DNA of 64,000 nucleotides. Origin: Pleurostoma richardsiae. Taxonomy: Eukaryota; Ascomycota; Sordariomycetes; Calosphaeriales; Pleurostomataceae. The notes under the pieces are model-generated. The model worked only from the letters and a program-made list of their open reading frames with translations. It had not been told where the DNA came from and did not search any database. Below are positions 32,001 to 44,400 of the stretch, piece after piece. Each line of letters opens with the position of its first letter. Position 1 is the first letter of the stretch. Location: contig JANBVO010000010.1 of the NCBI GenBank assembly GCA_030052745.1, positions 62,001 through 126,000 on the forward strand, in the 5' to 3' direction. Made by a program: the position numbers and the translations under genes.

Positions 32001-35000
32001 CATCCGGCCCTACGACATGGCTGCAGAGGTCTCGCTCGGTTCAGTGAGCGTAGATGACTTCGTCGACAACCCCCCAGCAGAGTTCAAGTCTATCGTCTCT
32101 TCTGGTGACGCCGAGGACCTCAAAGCACAGCGCGATCTCATCCATGTTAAGTTCGTCAAGGTCAAGAAAGAATCTCCCGAGTTCATGCCTGTCTACGATG
32201 GTGTGGAAACGAATGTTGACGTCGCCATTTCTACCATCAATCTCGTGGTCACTCGCAAGACACTACTCACGTTGCTGGACTTCATCCTCGTCACCTTCAC
32301 GAATGATAGTGGCCCTCCTCCCCAGAAAGCCATCACCGACGACGGCTCGGAAGTCGACATTGGTGTCGAGCCTCCGGCACCCTCCCAGGAGAACCAGCCA
32401 GGGGCCATCAAAGTCAAGGTCGACCTGAAGAGTATCCGACTCATTCTGAACAACGATGGGATCCGCCTGGCGACCTTAGCTTTCAATCACGCTGACGTCG
32501 GCGTGTTCCTGCTGGGCAAGACCATGCGGGTTGCGACAAAGCTCGGTGATCTTAGTCTCATCGACGACGTTAATCTTGGCGTCTCAGAAGACTCTGCGTT
32601 CCGCAAACTTGTAGAGATTCAAGGCGAAGAGCTGGCGGATTTCCGGTACGAGACTTTTGACTCCAGCAATCCTAAGACATATCCTGGCTACGACTCGTCC
32701 ATATATCTGCGAGCGGGTTCCATTAAAGTCAACTTCCTCGAGGAGCCTTACCGGAAGATCATAGACTTCCTTGTCAAGTTTGGGAAGATGCAGGCAATCT
32801 TCAATGCTGCACGTCAGGCAGCAACCAACCAGGCGCAGCAAATGCAGCAGAACCCGAGTCGGATCAAGTTCGACGTTGTCATCAATACGCCTATCGTCGT
32901 CTTCCCCCGCGTTGTCGTGCCAGGCCACCCGAAGAGAGACCTCATTACCGCATACCTTGGTGAAATATATGCTCAGAATAAATTTGCCCCGTTGGATGAC
33001 TCCGAGACCGCCGAAATAGCGATGAAGATGTCTGCTGGCATCCGAAATATTAGGATGACTTCACTGTTCCACTACCCGCATGATCTGTCAGAAGAGCTGG
33101 AGCTGATTGACCACGTCGACCTGGGATTCAACATCACTTATGCTGAGCACAAGGATGGCCACAAACGCCCAGAGCTTGAGATTGAGGGTAACATGTCCGA
33201 CTTGAACCTCAGAATCACACAGTATCAGATGAAATCACTACTGGAGATATCAAGATCTGTTCCAGCTGCATTTGCCGGAGATCCTGATGCCAAAGGCGAA
33301 GAAGTGGAGCAGGAAGTGGACGATAGAACCGTGGAGCAGGCGAAGGCTGTGTCACCTTCGAGCGAGTCGACTCCGGATGAACAGATAGTAGATCTGGGCC
33401 CTGAGTTGGGAAGCCACTCCGATACCTGGACAAAGCTCGACCTGGCCTTTAAGATTCACACCATTGGACTCGAACTAATAAATGCACCCGATGATGAGCC
33501 TGTCAACGATCCGAATAGCGCAAGCCTTAGCCGCTTCAGCTTAGATGACAGCCAGTTGAAGCTACGCATGCAGGCAAACAGCAGCCTCGAGGCGGAGTTT
33601 GTCATCCGCAGTTTCACCATATACGATACCCGGACGCGGGAGACAAACAAGTTCCGCCGCATCATGACGAGCAGCAACAAAGAAGTCCAGCAGCTCATGG
33701 CTAGCGTGTCGATGTCCGGCGGTAAGGAGCGGGACATCATCGCTGTTGTCGCTATTGACTCTCCAAAGGTCATCTTCGCGTTAGACTACTTGTTTGCAAT
33801 CCAGAGCTTCGTGAGCATCGGTTTGCAGGTTGACGAAGTTAGCCCAATCGAAGACGAGGATATCGACACGCCCACCGAGAGTGACGCCGACAGCATGCAG
33901 GTCACCTTCACCGGCAAGCGGACTCAAAGCAGTGAACGAAGATCAGAGGTGCCTCAGAAACAAGAAGACGAAGACGCACCCGAGAGCAAGACGAATCTCG
34001 CCTTCCGCGTCAATATAGTCGATGCACAAGTCATACTTATTGCAAATCCACTCAGCTCCAGTAGCGAAGCAATTGTCCTGGGCACGAAGCAGGTTCTCTT
34101 ATCACAGCAGCATGCTCTAACGTTCCAAGTTACCGACGTCGGCATGTTCCTCTGCAGAATGGACCGCTTCGACGACACTAGGCTGCGAATCATCGACGAC
34201 TTCTGCATACAGATGAGCATGGACAGCTCGCGGCCATCTATCACGAGTATCCACGTCGAGATTGAGCCACTCATCTTGCGATTGTCACTGCGAGACATTC
34301 TTCTAGCGCTACAGATCATTAGCAAAGCATCAGAACTTTCCGGCAAGGACGAAAAGCAAGAGCACTCATCTAGCGCCGCCGACCAGAAGGCGAAGGAGCT
34401 GCGGCAAGCCGGGCTGAAACAGCGTACCGCTAGTGGCAGGGGTCCTTCAACAGTCGCAGCAAATAAGTCTAGGACGGCCAAGACGGCAGATCACAAGACT
34501 CAACTCCAGAAGGGTGTGGGAGAAGTTCACGATGTCGTCAGACAACCACCAAGGCACGAGGAACTTACGGCAACGATTGACGGCGTTCGTGTCATACTTA
34601 TCGGAGATGTACACGAGCTGCCAATTCTTGACCTCAGTGTCAAGAACTTCACGGCGTCCGCCGAGAACTGGTCTTCAAACTTGAAGGCTGAGGTGCCCCT
34701 TGACATGTACATCAACATCTTCAACTTCGCCAAGTCGGCATGGGAGCCTCTGCTCGAACCGTGGCAGCTGGGATTTGGCGTCGCAAGAGAGCAAGGCTCT
34801 GGTCTTCTCTCGGTTGAGGTTGCTTCCAGGAAGACTTTTGACGTCACTGTCACTACTGCGTCCATTGGACTCTTGTCAAAATCGTTTGCATTCCTATCTC
34901 AAGAAGAGGATGTCCTCGGCAAGCCACGCGTTGCAGACGCGCCGTATCGAGTCCGGAATTACACAGGCTTCGACATAGTTGTGACGAGCAAGACCCCCGC

Positions 35001-38000
35001 AAGCGACGAGGACATTACCATCAGGCTCGAGGACGGCCAGGAAGCTCCCTGGAGCTTCGAACACTGGGAGAAAATGCGAGAGACCATGCTTAGTGAGAGC
35101 CACTCTAGCACCTCAGTCGCCGTGCAACTCGAGGGCAGCGGCTTCGACACTGTCAAAAATGTCCGTTTCAGCCGGGAGGGCGAGTTCTTGTACGGCCTGC
35201 GACCTAAGATGGACCAGGTGCTTCATCGCCTCCTCGTCGATGTCAAGCTAGGCAGCGACAACGTCAAATATGTCACTCTGCGCAGCCCTCTGCTTGTCGA
35301 GAACGAGACACAGATCCCGATCGAACTTGGTGTATACGACGTGGAAGAGGGCCACCTGCTCAAGATCGAGAAGATCCCTCCCGGCGAGAGCCGTCCTGCA
35401 CCAGTCGGTGCAGTGTATATGCGCAGCCTGCTCGTCAAACCCGACAGCGGATTCGGCTATGCCTGGTCCAACGACACGCTGTGGTGGAGGGACCTCCTCA
35501 AGCGCCCGACGCGGACGATGGTCTGCAAGGGCGAGCATGGTGGCGAGCCCTTCTACTTCCAGCTCAATGCCAGGTTTGATCGCTCAAGCCCACTGACGAG
35601 GTGATGACCCTGCCCTGTCAGGAAGATGATAATGCTAACATGACGTAGGAACTATCCGTATATGAAGCTAAAGCTCTCCGCGCCGGTCGTTCTCGAGAAC
35701 CTTCTCCCATACGACTTCAAATACCGGGTGTATGACAAGAATACCAAGAAGGACTGGACCAACTTCCTCAGGAAGGGAGGCATCAGCCCCATTCACGTCG
35801 TGGAGCTCTCGCACCTTCTACTTCTCAGTGTGGACATGCAGGATACTATGTTCAAGCCGAGCGAGTTCGCAATCATCAACGCAGGCGATACAGAGGACTT
35901 CAGAAAGGAGTCGTCCCTAACATGCCGAGACGAGCAAGGCCTGAATCTTCGCCTGAAACTGCACTACCACAAGATCCCAGACAGTGGGGGCGCCTTCAGG
36001 GTCACGGTCTACAGCCCGTACGTTGTGTTGAACAAGACTGGTTTGGAGCTGAATGTCCGGTCCAAGGGCTTCATGCAGCAAGCAAAGACGGCTGCGGGTC
36101 AGTCGCTTGTGGATACGTCAAGCAACGATCGCAAGACGCCGCCTTTCATGTTCTCGTATCCTAATGACGACCAGCGGAACCGGGCTCTGCTGAAGATTGC
36201 CGACTCAGACTGGAGCAAGCCACAGAGTTTTGATGCCATTGGAAGCACCACAGAGGCAGTCCTGCAGTCGCCCGGCCGAAATGCAGAAATCCATGTCGGC
36301 ATCACGGTGGAGAGCGGCGAAGGCAAGTACAAGATGACGAAGGTTGTCACCATTGCGCCGCGGTACATCATCAAGAGCAGACTGGATGAAGAGATCAACA
36401 TCCGTGAGCCCAGCTCCTCAAGCTTGATGCCCCTGAAGCCGGGACAACTCCAGCCATTGCACTTCCTCCAGAAGAGCTTGGCCAAGCAGCTCTGCTTGTG
36501 TTATCCGGGCGTGGACAACCAGTGGACTTCGCCGTTCAACATTTCGGACTTGGGCACGACACACATAAAGATAGCGAAGGCACGCCAGCGGCAGCGCCTC
36601 ATCCGTGGGGATGTCCTCATGGAGGATGCTACGATATTCCTGAACCTCAGCATGGAATCGAAAGCCTGGCCATTCTCGATGCGGAATGAAAGCGACACGG
36701 AGTTCACCTTCTACCAGGCTAACCCCAACATCGACGAGGATGGCGTCGAGGACCGGTCCGGCTGGCGGCCAATCAGGTACCGCCTACCGCCGAGAAGTAT
36801 CATGCCGTACGCCTGGGACTTCCCCGCCGCGAAACACCGTGAGGTCGTCATCGCCGCCTTCGGCAAGGAGCGCCATGTCAAGCTGTCAGAGATAGGAAAT
36901 TTGGTGCCGATGAGGTTTGTCTCTAATTCAGGCACCCAGAAGCTCATCGACATCAATGTCGCTGCGGATGGGCCGACGCAGACTTTGATCCTATCCAACT
37001 TCAAGCAATCGAAGAGTCTGTACAAACAGAAGTCGAACACGGGATCGCGAACCAGCATCGCTGGCACCGAGGGCTTTGAGGTCAAACATCAAGACCTCGA
37101 CGTCACATTCCGCGCGCAGCTCAAATTGGCAGGCATTGGAGTCTCGTTGATAAACTCCCAGCTGAAGGAGCTCGCATACATCACATTCAGAGACGTCAAT
37201 CTCCGTCACACGGAGTCGCCTCTGTATCAGACCATAAGCCTAGCGGTCAAGTGGATACAGATCGACAACCAACTGTATGGCGGCATCTTCCCCATGATCC
37301 TCTACCCGAGCGTCGTGCCGAAGAAGACGCAGGAGATTGAGGCACACCCTTCGCTGCACGCCATGGTCACCCGGGTCAAGGACGACTCTTATGGTGTACT
37401 GTACATCAAGTATGCCACCGTCCTGCTGCAGCAGATGACGATCGACCTTGATGAAGACTTCATTTTCGCCGTCTTGGACTACGCGAAGGTCCCAGGAGCC
37501 GCTTGGACGGAGTCTGAGGAGGAAGGGAAACTCTGCGATGACGACTTGGAAATTCCAGAGCCGAAGCAGCAGCAATCCGGACAGGACATCTACTTCGAGC
37601 TGCTCAACATTCAACCCATGCAGCTCGATTTGTCGTTCGTCCGGACGGAGCGTGTCAATGCTGAGGACAAGACATCGTCCAGGAATCCTCTAATGTTCTT
37701 CCTCAACATCATGACCATGGCCATCGGCAACGTGAACGACGCGCCCATCAGAATGAATGCGCTGATGCTCGAGAATGCGCGCGTTTCGGTCCCGATGCTG
37801 ACGCAGAACGTCTCCAACCACTATAGCCAGGAAGCGCTATACCAGATCCACAAGATCCTCGGATCGGCCGACTTCCTCGGCAATCCTGTCGGTCTGTTCA
37901 ACAATATCAGCTCTGGCGTGGCAGATATCTTCTATGAACCGTACCAGGGTCTGATCATGTCCGACCGGCCTGAGGACTTCGGCCTGGGCGTGGCCCGGGG

Positions 38001-38799
38001 CGCTGCTTCGTTCGCCAAGAAGTCCGTCTACGGCTTTACTGACTCCATCTCCAAGTTCACTGGTGCCATGTCCAAGGGCCTCGCAGCTGCCACGCTTGAC
38101 AAGCAGTTCCAGGACCGCAGGCGCATTACGAGGGCGCGCAACCGGCCCAAGCACGCGCTGTACGGCGTCACAGCTGGCGCCAACTCCCTCTTCACGTCCG
38201 TGGCCTCTGGCGTGGGCGGCCTCGCGCGCAAGCCCCTTGAGGGCGCCGAGCAGGAGGGAGCTCTTGGATTCTTCAAGGGCGTAGGCAAGGGCGTGCTCGG
38301 GCTGGCGACCAAGCCGGCCATCGGCGTGCTCGACTTCGCCTCCAACGTGACCGAGGGCGTGCGCAACACCACGACGGTCTTCGACGGCTCGGAGCTGGAC
38401 CGCGTGCGGCTCACGCGTTTCATCCCGGCCGACGGCATCGTGCGGCCGTACAACCAGCGCGAGGCGCTGGGCCAGTACTGGCTCAAGCAGGTGGACAACG
38501 GCAAGTACTTCGACGAGGAGTACATCGCGCACCTGGAGCTGCCGCGCGAAGACATGGTGGTGATGGTGACGTACGCGCGGATCCTGCTGATCCGCAGCAG
38601 GCGGCTGGCGACGGAGTGGGACGTCCCGCTCAAGGACGTGCAGACCATCGCCAAGGAGCGGACGGGCCTGAGCCTGACGCTGAGGGGGGGCCAAAACGGG
38701 CCGTTCATACCCGTGGGCGAGGAGAGCTCGCGGACCTTCTTGTACCGGATGGTGGCGGTGGCGGTGGAGGAGTTCAATAGGAGGTTTAGGGGGGAGTGA
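29077..38799 (+). CDS. VPS13: Vacuolar protein sorting-associated protein 13 (bridge-like lipid transfer protein)
   Basis: Exon 1 is 29077-35600 and exon 2 is 35649-38799, giving 3224 residues, the usual fungal VPS13 length. The 48-bp intron starts with the weak donor GTGATG, contains GCTAAC and ends GTAG; it removes in-frame stops and joins SPLTR to NYPYMKLKL. The N-terminal chorein domain is textbook: MLEGLVAGLLNRFLGMYVKN, then LKVGIWSGDVRLRDLELR (25-42). The long middle forms the hydrophobic groove of repeating beta units. VAB-type repeats appear around 1955-2230 (PYRVRNYTGFDIVV, LLVENETQIPIELGVYD, VVLENLLPYDFKYRVYD). The C-terminal helical segment is at about 2939-3070 (EPYQGLIMSDRPEDFGLGVA, then GVTAGANSLFTSVASGVGGL) and the PH-like end at about 3095-3224. 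The protein moves phospholipids between membranes at ER, mitochondrial, vacuolar and peroxisomal contact sites. A Ser/Arg-rich linker lies at about 855-895 (RLASSASNRSARSNASSRSN). Confidence 0.97.
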
Positions 38800-39432
38800 A
38801 GAGAGCGTATGGGCTTTGGACGGGTTTACCTGGTCGGCTTGGAGCTGGAGGACGCCGGGTGAGGGTAAGGGCGAGGGCGGCAAGATTGTGCAAGAATAAA
38901 ACGGATGGTGAGGGGGTATGAAGCCGGAGTCACGGTATAATACACATACACATATCTATATCCCTGTGTTAATGCTCAGTGTCAGAATACGAAAACTGTT
39001 CTTCAAATCTCTTGATGGCTGACAGGGACGTCCTGCCATCGTCTGTTGCGTGTTCTAAATGGCGAGCAGCCCAATGAGTGCCGGATCTCATTACTTGATT
39101 ACCATTAATATATTAACCCCGGTGAATGTCTCGTCGACCCCCAGCGGACCCCATCTCGACCTGCTTCTTCTCCATTCTTGGTGCTGCGTCTCATCCTTGA
39201 CGGTGCTCGGCAGCTTTTTCTCCACCTGTTCCTCGTCGTTTTTCCTCCTCTGCCACGGGTATCTTGACCGCCTGCTTCAGCAAGTTAGGCGACTAAGTCA
39301 TCCTTCGGCCTCAGCTGCTGATAGAAGAGGCGGACCGTACGAGCAGCAAGCCTGAGCAAGGTGAACGCCCTCGATGATAGATGAGCCCGAATCCGGAGCC
39401 TCGCAACCCCCGTCGTACATCTTCGGCGCTCA
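38800..39432. other. Convergent 3' region of VPS13 and the GPI-protein gene
   Basis: This 630-bp stretch, partly AT-rich near 38930-39120, holds the 3' untranslated regions of the two genes. No open frame with a recognisable product was seen. Confidence 0.55.
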
Positions 39433-39798
39433 TCACAGAGCTGCGAGGGCGAACACGCCGAGGCCGAGCAGTGCCGCTGCCGCGCCGGACCTGGACATCT
39501 CAGGCCTGGCCCCGGCGCCCTGGACGAGGTCTGGGGGAGCGGTCGTTGGGGTGGACACGACGGAGGTCTCCGCCGCGGTCGAGCTGGCGGCGTCGGTGAT
39601 GGTGCTGTTTGCTGCCGTCGTGGATGCGTCGGAGGCCGTGGAGAGGTCTGAGGCGGACGAGAGCGCGGCGGTGCCGGAGACGGTAGAGGGGGAAGTGGTC
39701 GTTGTAGACGTGGAAGCGGCCGTGGAGGCGCCAGAGACTGTGTGCATGCCGGAGACGGTGAGGAGGAGGAGGAAGACGGCGGTGAGAGGAGGCATCAT
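39433..39798 (-). CDS. Small Ser/Thr-rich GPI-anchored cell-wall-type protein
   Basis: The 121-residue protein starts at the ATG at 39798-39796; a second in-frame ATG follows immediately. The signal peptide is MMPPLTAVFLLLLTVSGMHT with cleavage probably after VSG near residue 23. The middle (24-95) is almost only Ser, Thr and Ala (for example STAASTSTTTTSPSTVSG), a heavy O-mannosylation target, with one N-glycosylation sequon (ANSTIT). The end, MSRSGAAAALLGLGVFALAA, has a small-residue site followed by a hydrophobic tail, the signal for a glycosylphosphatidylinositol anchor. No Cys-rich CFEM or other catalytic domain is present. It is probably a plasma-membrane or cell-wall mannoprotein. The minus strand upstream is ATG-free for about 234 bases, supporting this start over a longer frame from 39936. 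Confidence 0.72.
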   Translation of the reverse strand: MMPPLTAVFLLLLTVSGMHTVSGASTAASTSTTTTSPSTVSGTAALSSASDLSTASDASTTAANSTITDAASSTAAETSVVSTPTTAPPDLVQGAGARPEMSRSGAAAALLGLGVFALAAL

Positions 39799-40725
39799 CG
39801 CGGACGTTGAGAGCTCGGAAAGTAGAACGACTGGTGGAGGGTAGCTGATTGTAACTTGTCCCTTGAGTGATCCTTTGTAGCGAAGGTCAAGACGAGCTCG
39901 TGGGGTTTGAAGGCCTGTCCGGCAGGCTGGTGTCAAGAGAGGAGCGAGCGAATGGTTTGCTTAACGATGGTGATGCTCCGCCGCAACGCCTTCTGTCTCA
40001 GAGATGCCCGTGCACTAAAATCCCAGCAGAGCCATGACTAGAAGTGCTGTATAACTATGCAGTGCTCAAGTAGCGATATGTCAGATTGTGAGTGTGGTTA
40101 GTAGCTATGCTAATGACGTTGAGTGTTCGAGGGCCCAGTTTGTTGACTTGACTCGCCGCCAGACGAGGCTGAGCATTTCCATTGCCCTCGGTAACCCATT
40201 CCTGGGGAGATGGATGTCTTATCTATGTGCCACCGCAATTCACATGCCCCCTCTGCCCAGTTACCGGCTTCGTGTGGCGGGTTTATACCGGAGAGTGGGA
40301 GTGCCGGCGGTCTACCGGCGCAAACGGCGGTGCACTGCAGGAGAGAGATGACGAGGCCTGGGTGGTTAGCGGAGGGCTAACAGGCTTTTCTTGGTGTCAA
40401 ACCTGCGGGACCGCGCTGCAAAAGCGGCATCTAAAATAGGAGCAGCATCTACGGATCCGTACAACGGCGGGCAAATTACGAGAGGTGACGCGTACGATAC
40501 GGGGGGCATGTGGGGGAGGCCGGCGCCCGACCACTGAGGCGCACTCCGTGACATTGTGTGTCCCTCTGGGAGGTGAGAATAGATACAGATCGATCATAAT
40601 TCATCCAACGTCAGCTTCGTACATAGAGGAGGTAGGTAGGTGAGGTAGGTAAGGTATCCAGCCTACCATGACAAGAAGTGAGACGGGGGAAGGCGAATGA
40701 GGAGGACAGGATCCGAAGCTCCATC
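39799..40725. other. Intergenic region
   Basis: This 930 bp contains the upstream region of the GPI-protein gene and the 3' side of the next gene on the same strand. AGGTAGGT-type repeats lie at about 40625-40655. No gene was found. Confidence 0.55.
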
Positions 40726-40928
40726 TCAGAGCCGCAGATACTCGTCGTCCAGACCCTCCCAGCTCAAGATCCCCGACGTCCACGCCCTCCCTATCCAGCA
40801 CGCCAGCAGCGCCTCCCTCGTCCTCTGCGGCGCATCCCTCCCCGCCTGCGTCAGCTCCAGCCTCCTCCCGTCCTCCTCCTCCGTCGCCAGCACCGCGCCC
40901 CGGCCGTCCTTCCACCGGCGGCCCGCCC

Positions 40929-40960
<32 letters not shown>

Positions 40961-41769
40961 CCCCGGCGGTGGCCCAGCAGCAGGCCCGACGCCACGGCGC
41001 CGGCCCCGCCGCCCTCGGCGTGGAACAGCAGCACCCGGTCCCACTCCTCCTCGGCGTGGTACCCGCGCCGCTGCATGCGCCGCTGGTTCTCCTCGCGCAT
41101 CGAGTCGCGCGCGCGGTTGCGCGTCATGTGCCAGAACTTGCACGCGCCCCCCGCGGCGGCGGCGGCGGGCAGCAGCAGGGAGCGGTCGAAGCGGATGTGG
41201 CCGGGCAGCGTGCGCGAGTGCCGCAGGCCGGTGATCTCGACGCGCGAGCTGCCGACGATGCCCAGGCTGTGCACCATGTACAGGCTGGTGTCGTCGTCGT
41301 AGGGGACGAGGTCCAGCGAGGCGAAGGGGGCCGAGGCGCTGAAGGACCGGGAGAGGCTGGCGCCGGCGAGACCGCCGCCGTCAGTGGTGGTGGCGGCGCC
41401 GGCGCTCGCGACGGAGAGCCGCCGGCTCTCGCTGGGGAGCAGCGGCCGGATGCGCAGCTGGTACGGCTTGCCGGCGTGGGTCAGCCGCTGCTGGAGCTGG
41501 TACCGCGGGGCGCCGGTCGTAGTGTAGATGAAGGGCGCGCCGAGCACGAAGCCGGTGGCGCCCGGGTCATACCGAGCGTAGTCCGGCGGCGGGGGGAGTG
41601 CCGATGGCGACGACGACGGGCCGGCACCGTCGGCGGAGTCATTGCTGTTCACGGCGGAGAGAGGCCCATCCTTGCCCTCTGCTGCGGCAGCTTCTTCTGC
41701 CCGCTCTATAGAAGGCGGTTCCTCCAGCGACTCATCGTATGAAGGGAGTCGTTCCAAATCTTCACTCAT
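40726..41769 (-). CDS. Conserved fungal protein with PPxY motif, function unknown
   Basis: This is a single-exon 347-residue protein starting MSEDLERLPSYDESLEEPPS. The acidic N-terminus carries LPSY (8-11) and then ALPPPPDYARYDPG (about 58-71), containing PPDY, a PPxY motif that binds WW domains of Nedd4/Rsp5-type ubiquitin ligases. The core has FVLGAPFIYTTTGAPRYQLQ (about 73-92), LTHAGKPYQLRIRPLLPSES, SLYMVHSLGIVGSSRVEITG and KFWHMTRNRARDSMREENQR, a beta-rich domain followed by a helix. A Ser run of about ten, encoded by TCG repeats (antisense GAC run near 40930-40965), lies in a variable loop. The C-terminus reads GRAWTSGILSWEGLDDEYLR. No signal peptide or membrane segment is present. I remember ascomycete proteins of this architecture without a known role; an adaptor role for a ubiquitin ligase is only inferred. 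Confidence 0.78.
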
Positions 41770-42483
41770 GGGAGTTCAGGTGGACGGACGGCTGCCGGCG
41801 CTCACCGGGATGGCCGGAGGCATCTACAGGTGAAGCGGCAGAGTCTGCGGATTGAGTAGTTGTCTTATCCTATGCTCCTAGACAGTTGCTTGACGCTGTC
41901 AAGCGTAAGCGGCTCTTGCGTATAACTTGGCACGTTGATGCTGAGGAGACTCAGTCAACTCGACACTGCTGGTGGTGCCGATGATCGATGACGTGAGCGA
42001 GGCGGAGTAATGGGGAGGCGGGCGGGAAGCGGAAAGTTGCCGAGATTGTCCGAGTCAGGAAGATGATCGATCAGGCATAAGTTATACGGAGGAACTGCCT
42101 ATACATGTGAGTGCTTCATTTCTCTTCTTTCTCTTGTTTCCGACAGACTGGCTGGCTGTGTGTTCTTTATGCACTTCACCCAGGTTATACTGTCGTGACT
42201 TGCTGTTGTCAACGGTGGGATCATATCATGGCTCTAGAACCTTGAATGCATCCAACAGGGCACGCACGTCAATAGGCCGTTTACATGATCTTTAATTGGC
42301 TATCTTCTGTAATGGCTTCAACAGCTGTGACAATAGGACAGGCAACGATAGTGTCACACAGGTGCCAAGATAACTGACGCTCTGCCACCACAATATGGCC
42401 ACGCCGGTTCCCGTTAAGGGCAGGTAAAAGCGGTCGCTGCGCCGCTGTATTGCATGATGACAGTCTCCGATTGATCCCCTCTA
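41770..42483. other. Intergenic region between two minus-strand genes
   Basis: This 710 bp holds the promoter of the 347-aa protein gene and the 3' region of the secreted glycoprotein gene. Only short chance frames are present. Confidence 0.55.
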
Positions 42484-44400
42484 TCAGCGCAGTCTCCGCG
42501 AGCATCCTCGGGGGATTGCGAGGTCTAGCACGAGGTTCGGGATGCCCTCGAAGTCGTCCGGCATCACGTAGGTGAAGTTCCAGAACTCGAAGTCGCGCAG
42601 CAGGGAGTCCGCGCCTCCGTACTCCCCGGCGAAGTTCAGGTCGTACGTCTTGTTCACATTGCCCGAGATCTCGACGTTCAGGCCCTGGACGTCGCTCCAG
42701 CCGGATATGGTCGTCTTCTTCTTGAAGGTCCCGACCACGAGCGTGAAGATGGACGAGGCATTTCCCCGGGGCAAAGTCAGGTTCAGCCTACCCGGGGAGA
42801 CGGCTGCTTCCAAAGCCATCTCAGTCGGGTACAACTAGAGGATTCACACCTGTCAGTCTTGAAAGTCGTTCTTGACTCTACATTTCTCAGTCGATAAGTG
42901 AGTCAAACTTACCGAGATGAACCCAATCTCGTCGCCCGTCGTCCACTGAACGACAGCCGGGTTGAAGGACTCCTGCGACGTCGACGGTCCGCCTATGACA
43001 TTTTCATCGAATGACTCGCCGCCGATGGTCAGGTTTGCGGAGAGCCACGTCGTGATGTTGCGGGGCGCAAGGTCGTAAGGCGGGTAGATCGCCTGGGCCT
43101 TGAAAGTACGCTCGCCGGTGAAGGAGCTTATAGCCTCGATGGTTCCGTTGGGGAGGAGAGACGCATGGAACTCGGCGAGGATCGCCATCAGGGGTGCCCA
43201 GGCATAGTCTGCCATGTGCGACATGACGAAGGGCTGCAGACACAGGTTAGCAACAGTGCTTTTAGCTCAAGTGAGGTCAGCTCGTCTTTCACCGTCAGTC
43301 TTACCTTGGCAATCATGGACGAATTCTCCTTGCCGATCAGGGTCCAGAACCACAGCGCCATCAGGCTGACATAGCGATTCATGTCGTACCCGTACGAGCG
43401 GTCCCAGGGCCCGGCCATGTTCTTCATTCCTGGGTGCCACAGCTGCGACACGGCTGACCAGGTGTCCTGCAGCATCTTGGGGCCGTACTGCGCCATGACG
43501 GAGTCGGACGGGAGGTACTTGCACCAGAGCGTCAGCCCGAAGAGGGACACGCCCGTGTAGGTGCCGCTGTTGAACTCGGAGAGCGTGTTGAACTGCGTGA
43601 AGAGGTCGATGATCTCCTGCGCGTACATCTCCCCCGACGTGGTGAAGTTGGCCTCGTTCAGCCGGCGGCCCGTCCACCCCGCGACGAAGGCACGCATGAT
43701 CGCCTGGGATTGCCGTCAGTTCGCGGGCTGGCGAGTCGGGATGCTTGGGAGAGCGGGACTTACCGGGTTGCTGTACGACGGGTAAAGGTTGTCACCGTCG
43801 ACGCCTCCGACTCGATAGCTGTCGCCCACAGTCGCGTTGGCCAGGGACTCGAGGATCAGCTCCTGGGTGCTGTTGCTGAGGAGAGAGGAGAACTCCTCCA
43901 TGGCCATGACGAGCGTCGTGCCCACGAAGCCACGCCAGTTGGGGTCGAAAGAACCGTAGATCTGCCTCGGGTAGTGAGGAGAGCCGACGTACGGCTCTTC
44001 AACCTCCTGCTGGTAGTCGCCGTACCTGAGGGGCTTGTTCAGTAACTGCGCTCAATACTGACTTTGGGAGGTTCTAAACAGACCATTGCTCAGATACGTT
44101 CTTGTACTGCCCCGCGATTGTGTTCACGATGATCTTCTCCGCCTCGGCGACGTCGCTGCCCTCGTTCCGGGCGAGAAGGCCGAGGGCGTACCAGACAGAG
44201 CTCCGTGTCTCGTGGCGGAGGGCCGACCCGCCGCCGATGTCATAGAGGTAGCCGGCGGAGCTGTCGTACCAGTTGTCCATCCACTGCATCGACTCATTGA
44301 AGAGCTGCTGGGCGTTGAACGACATGGACGAGACGTAGGACGCCTGGCACAGCCCCGCAGTGAGACCGGCCGCGGCCAGGACGGTTTTGAGAGAAGGCAT
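42484..44400 (-). CDS. Secreted multi-exon glycoprotein of unknown function
   Basis: Five exons (44400-44084, 44025-43764, 43703-43305, 43233-42913, 42834-42484) encode 549 residues. Introns are 58, 60, 71 and 78 bp; donors are GTCTGT, GTAAGT, GTAAGA and GTAAGT, each with an ACTGAAC, CTGAC or GCTAAC branch site, and every junction keeps phase. The signal peptide is MPSLKTVLAAAGLTAGLCQA. About a dozen N-glycosylation sequons (NES, NVS, NST, NAT, NFT, NSS, NGT, NIT, NLT, NAS, NKT) support secretion. Helical, aromatic-rich segments such as ALRHETRSSVWYALGLLARN, GVSLFGLTLWCKYLPSDSVM and AGPWDRSYGYDMNRYVSLMA suggest an alpha/alpha toroid like many glycan- or terpene-active proteins, followed by a beta-rich C-terminal part. 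The paired catalytic Asp of GH76 was not seen. I remember similar uncharacterised secreted ascomycete proteins; no activity can be assigned. Confidence 0.85.

Noticed and set aside
39374-39844. 156-codon plus-strand frame antisense to the GPI-protein gene
   Set aside because: The minus-strand reading has a signal peptide, Ser/Thr-rich body and GPI signal; the plus-strand frame is its complement without features.
42484-44400. GH76 alpha-1,6-mannanase assignment for the secreted glycoprotein
   Set aside because: The overall length and helical look fit, but the paired catalytic Asp and surrounding motif were not found.
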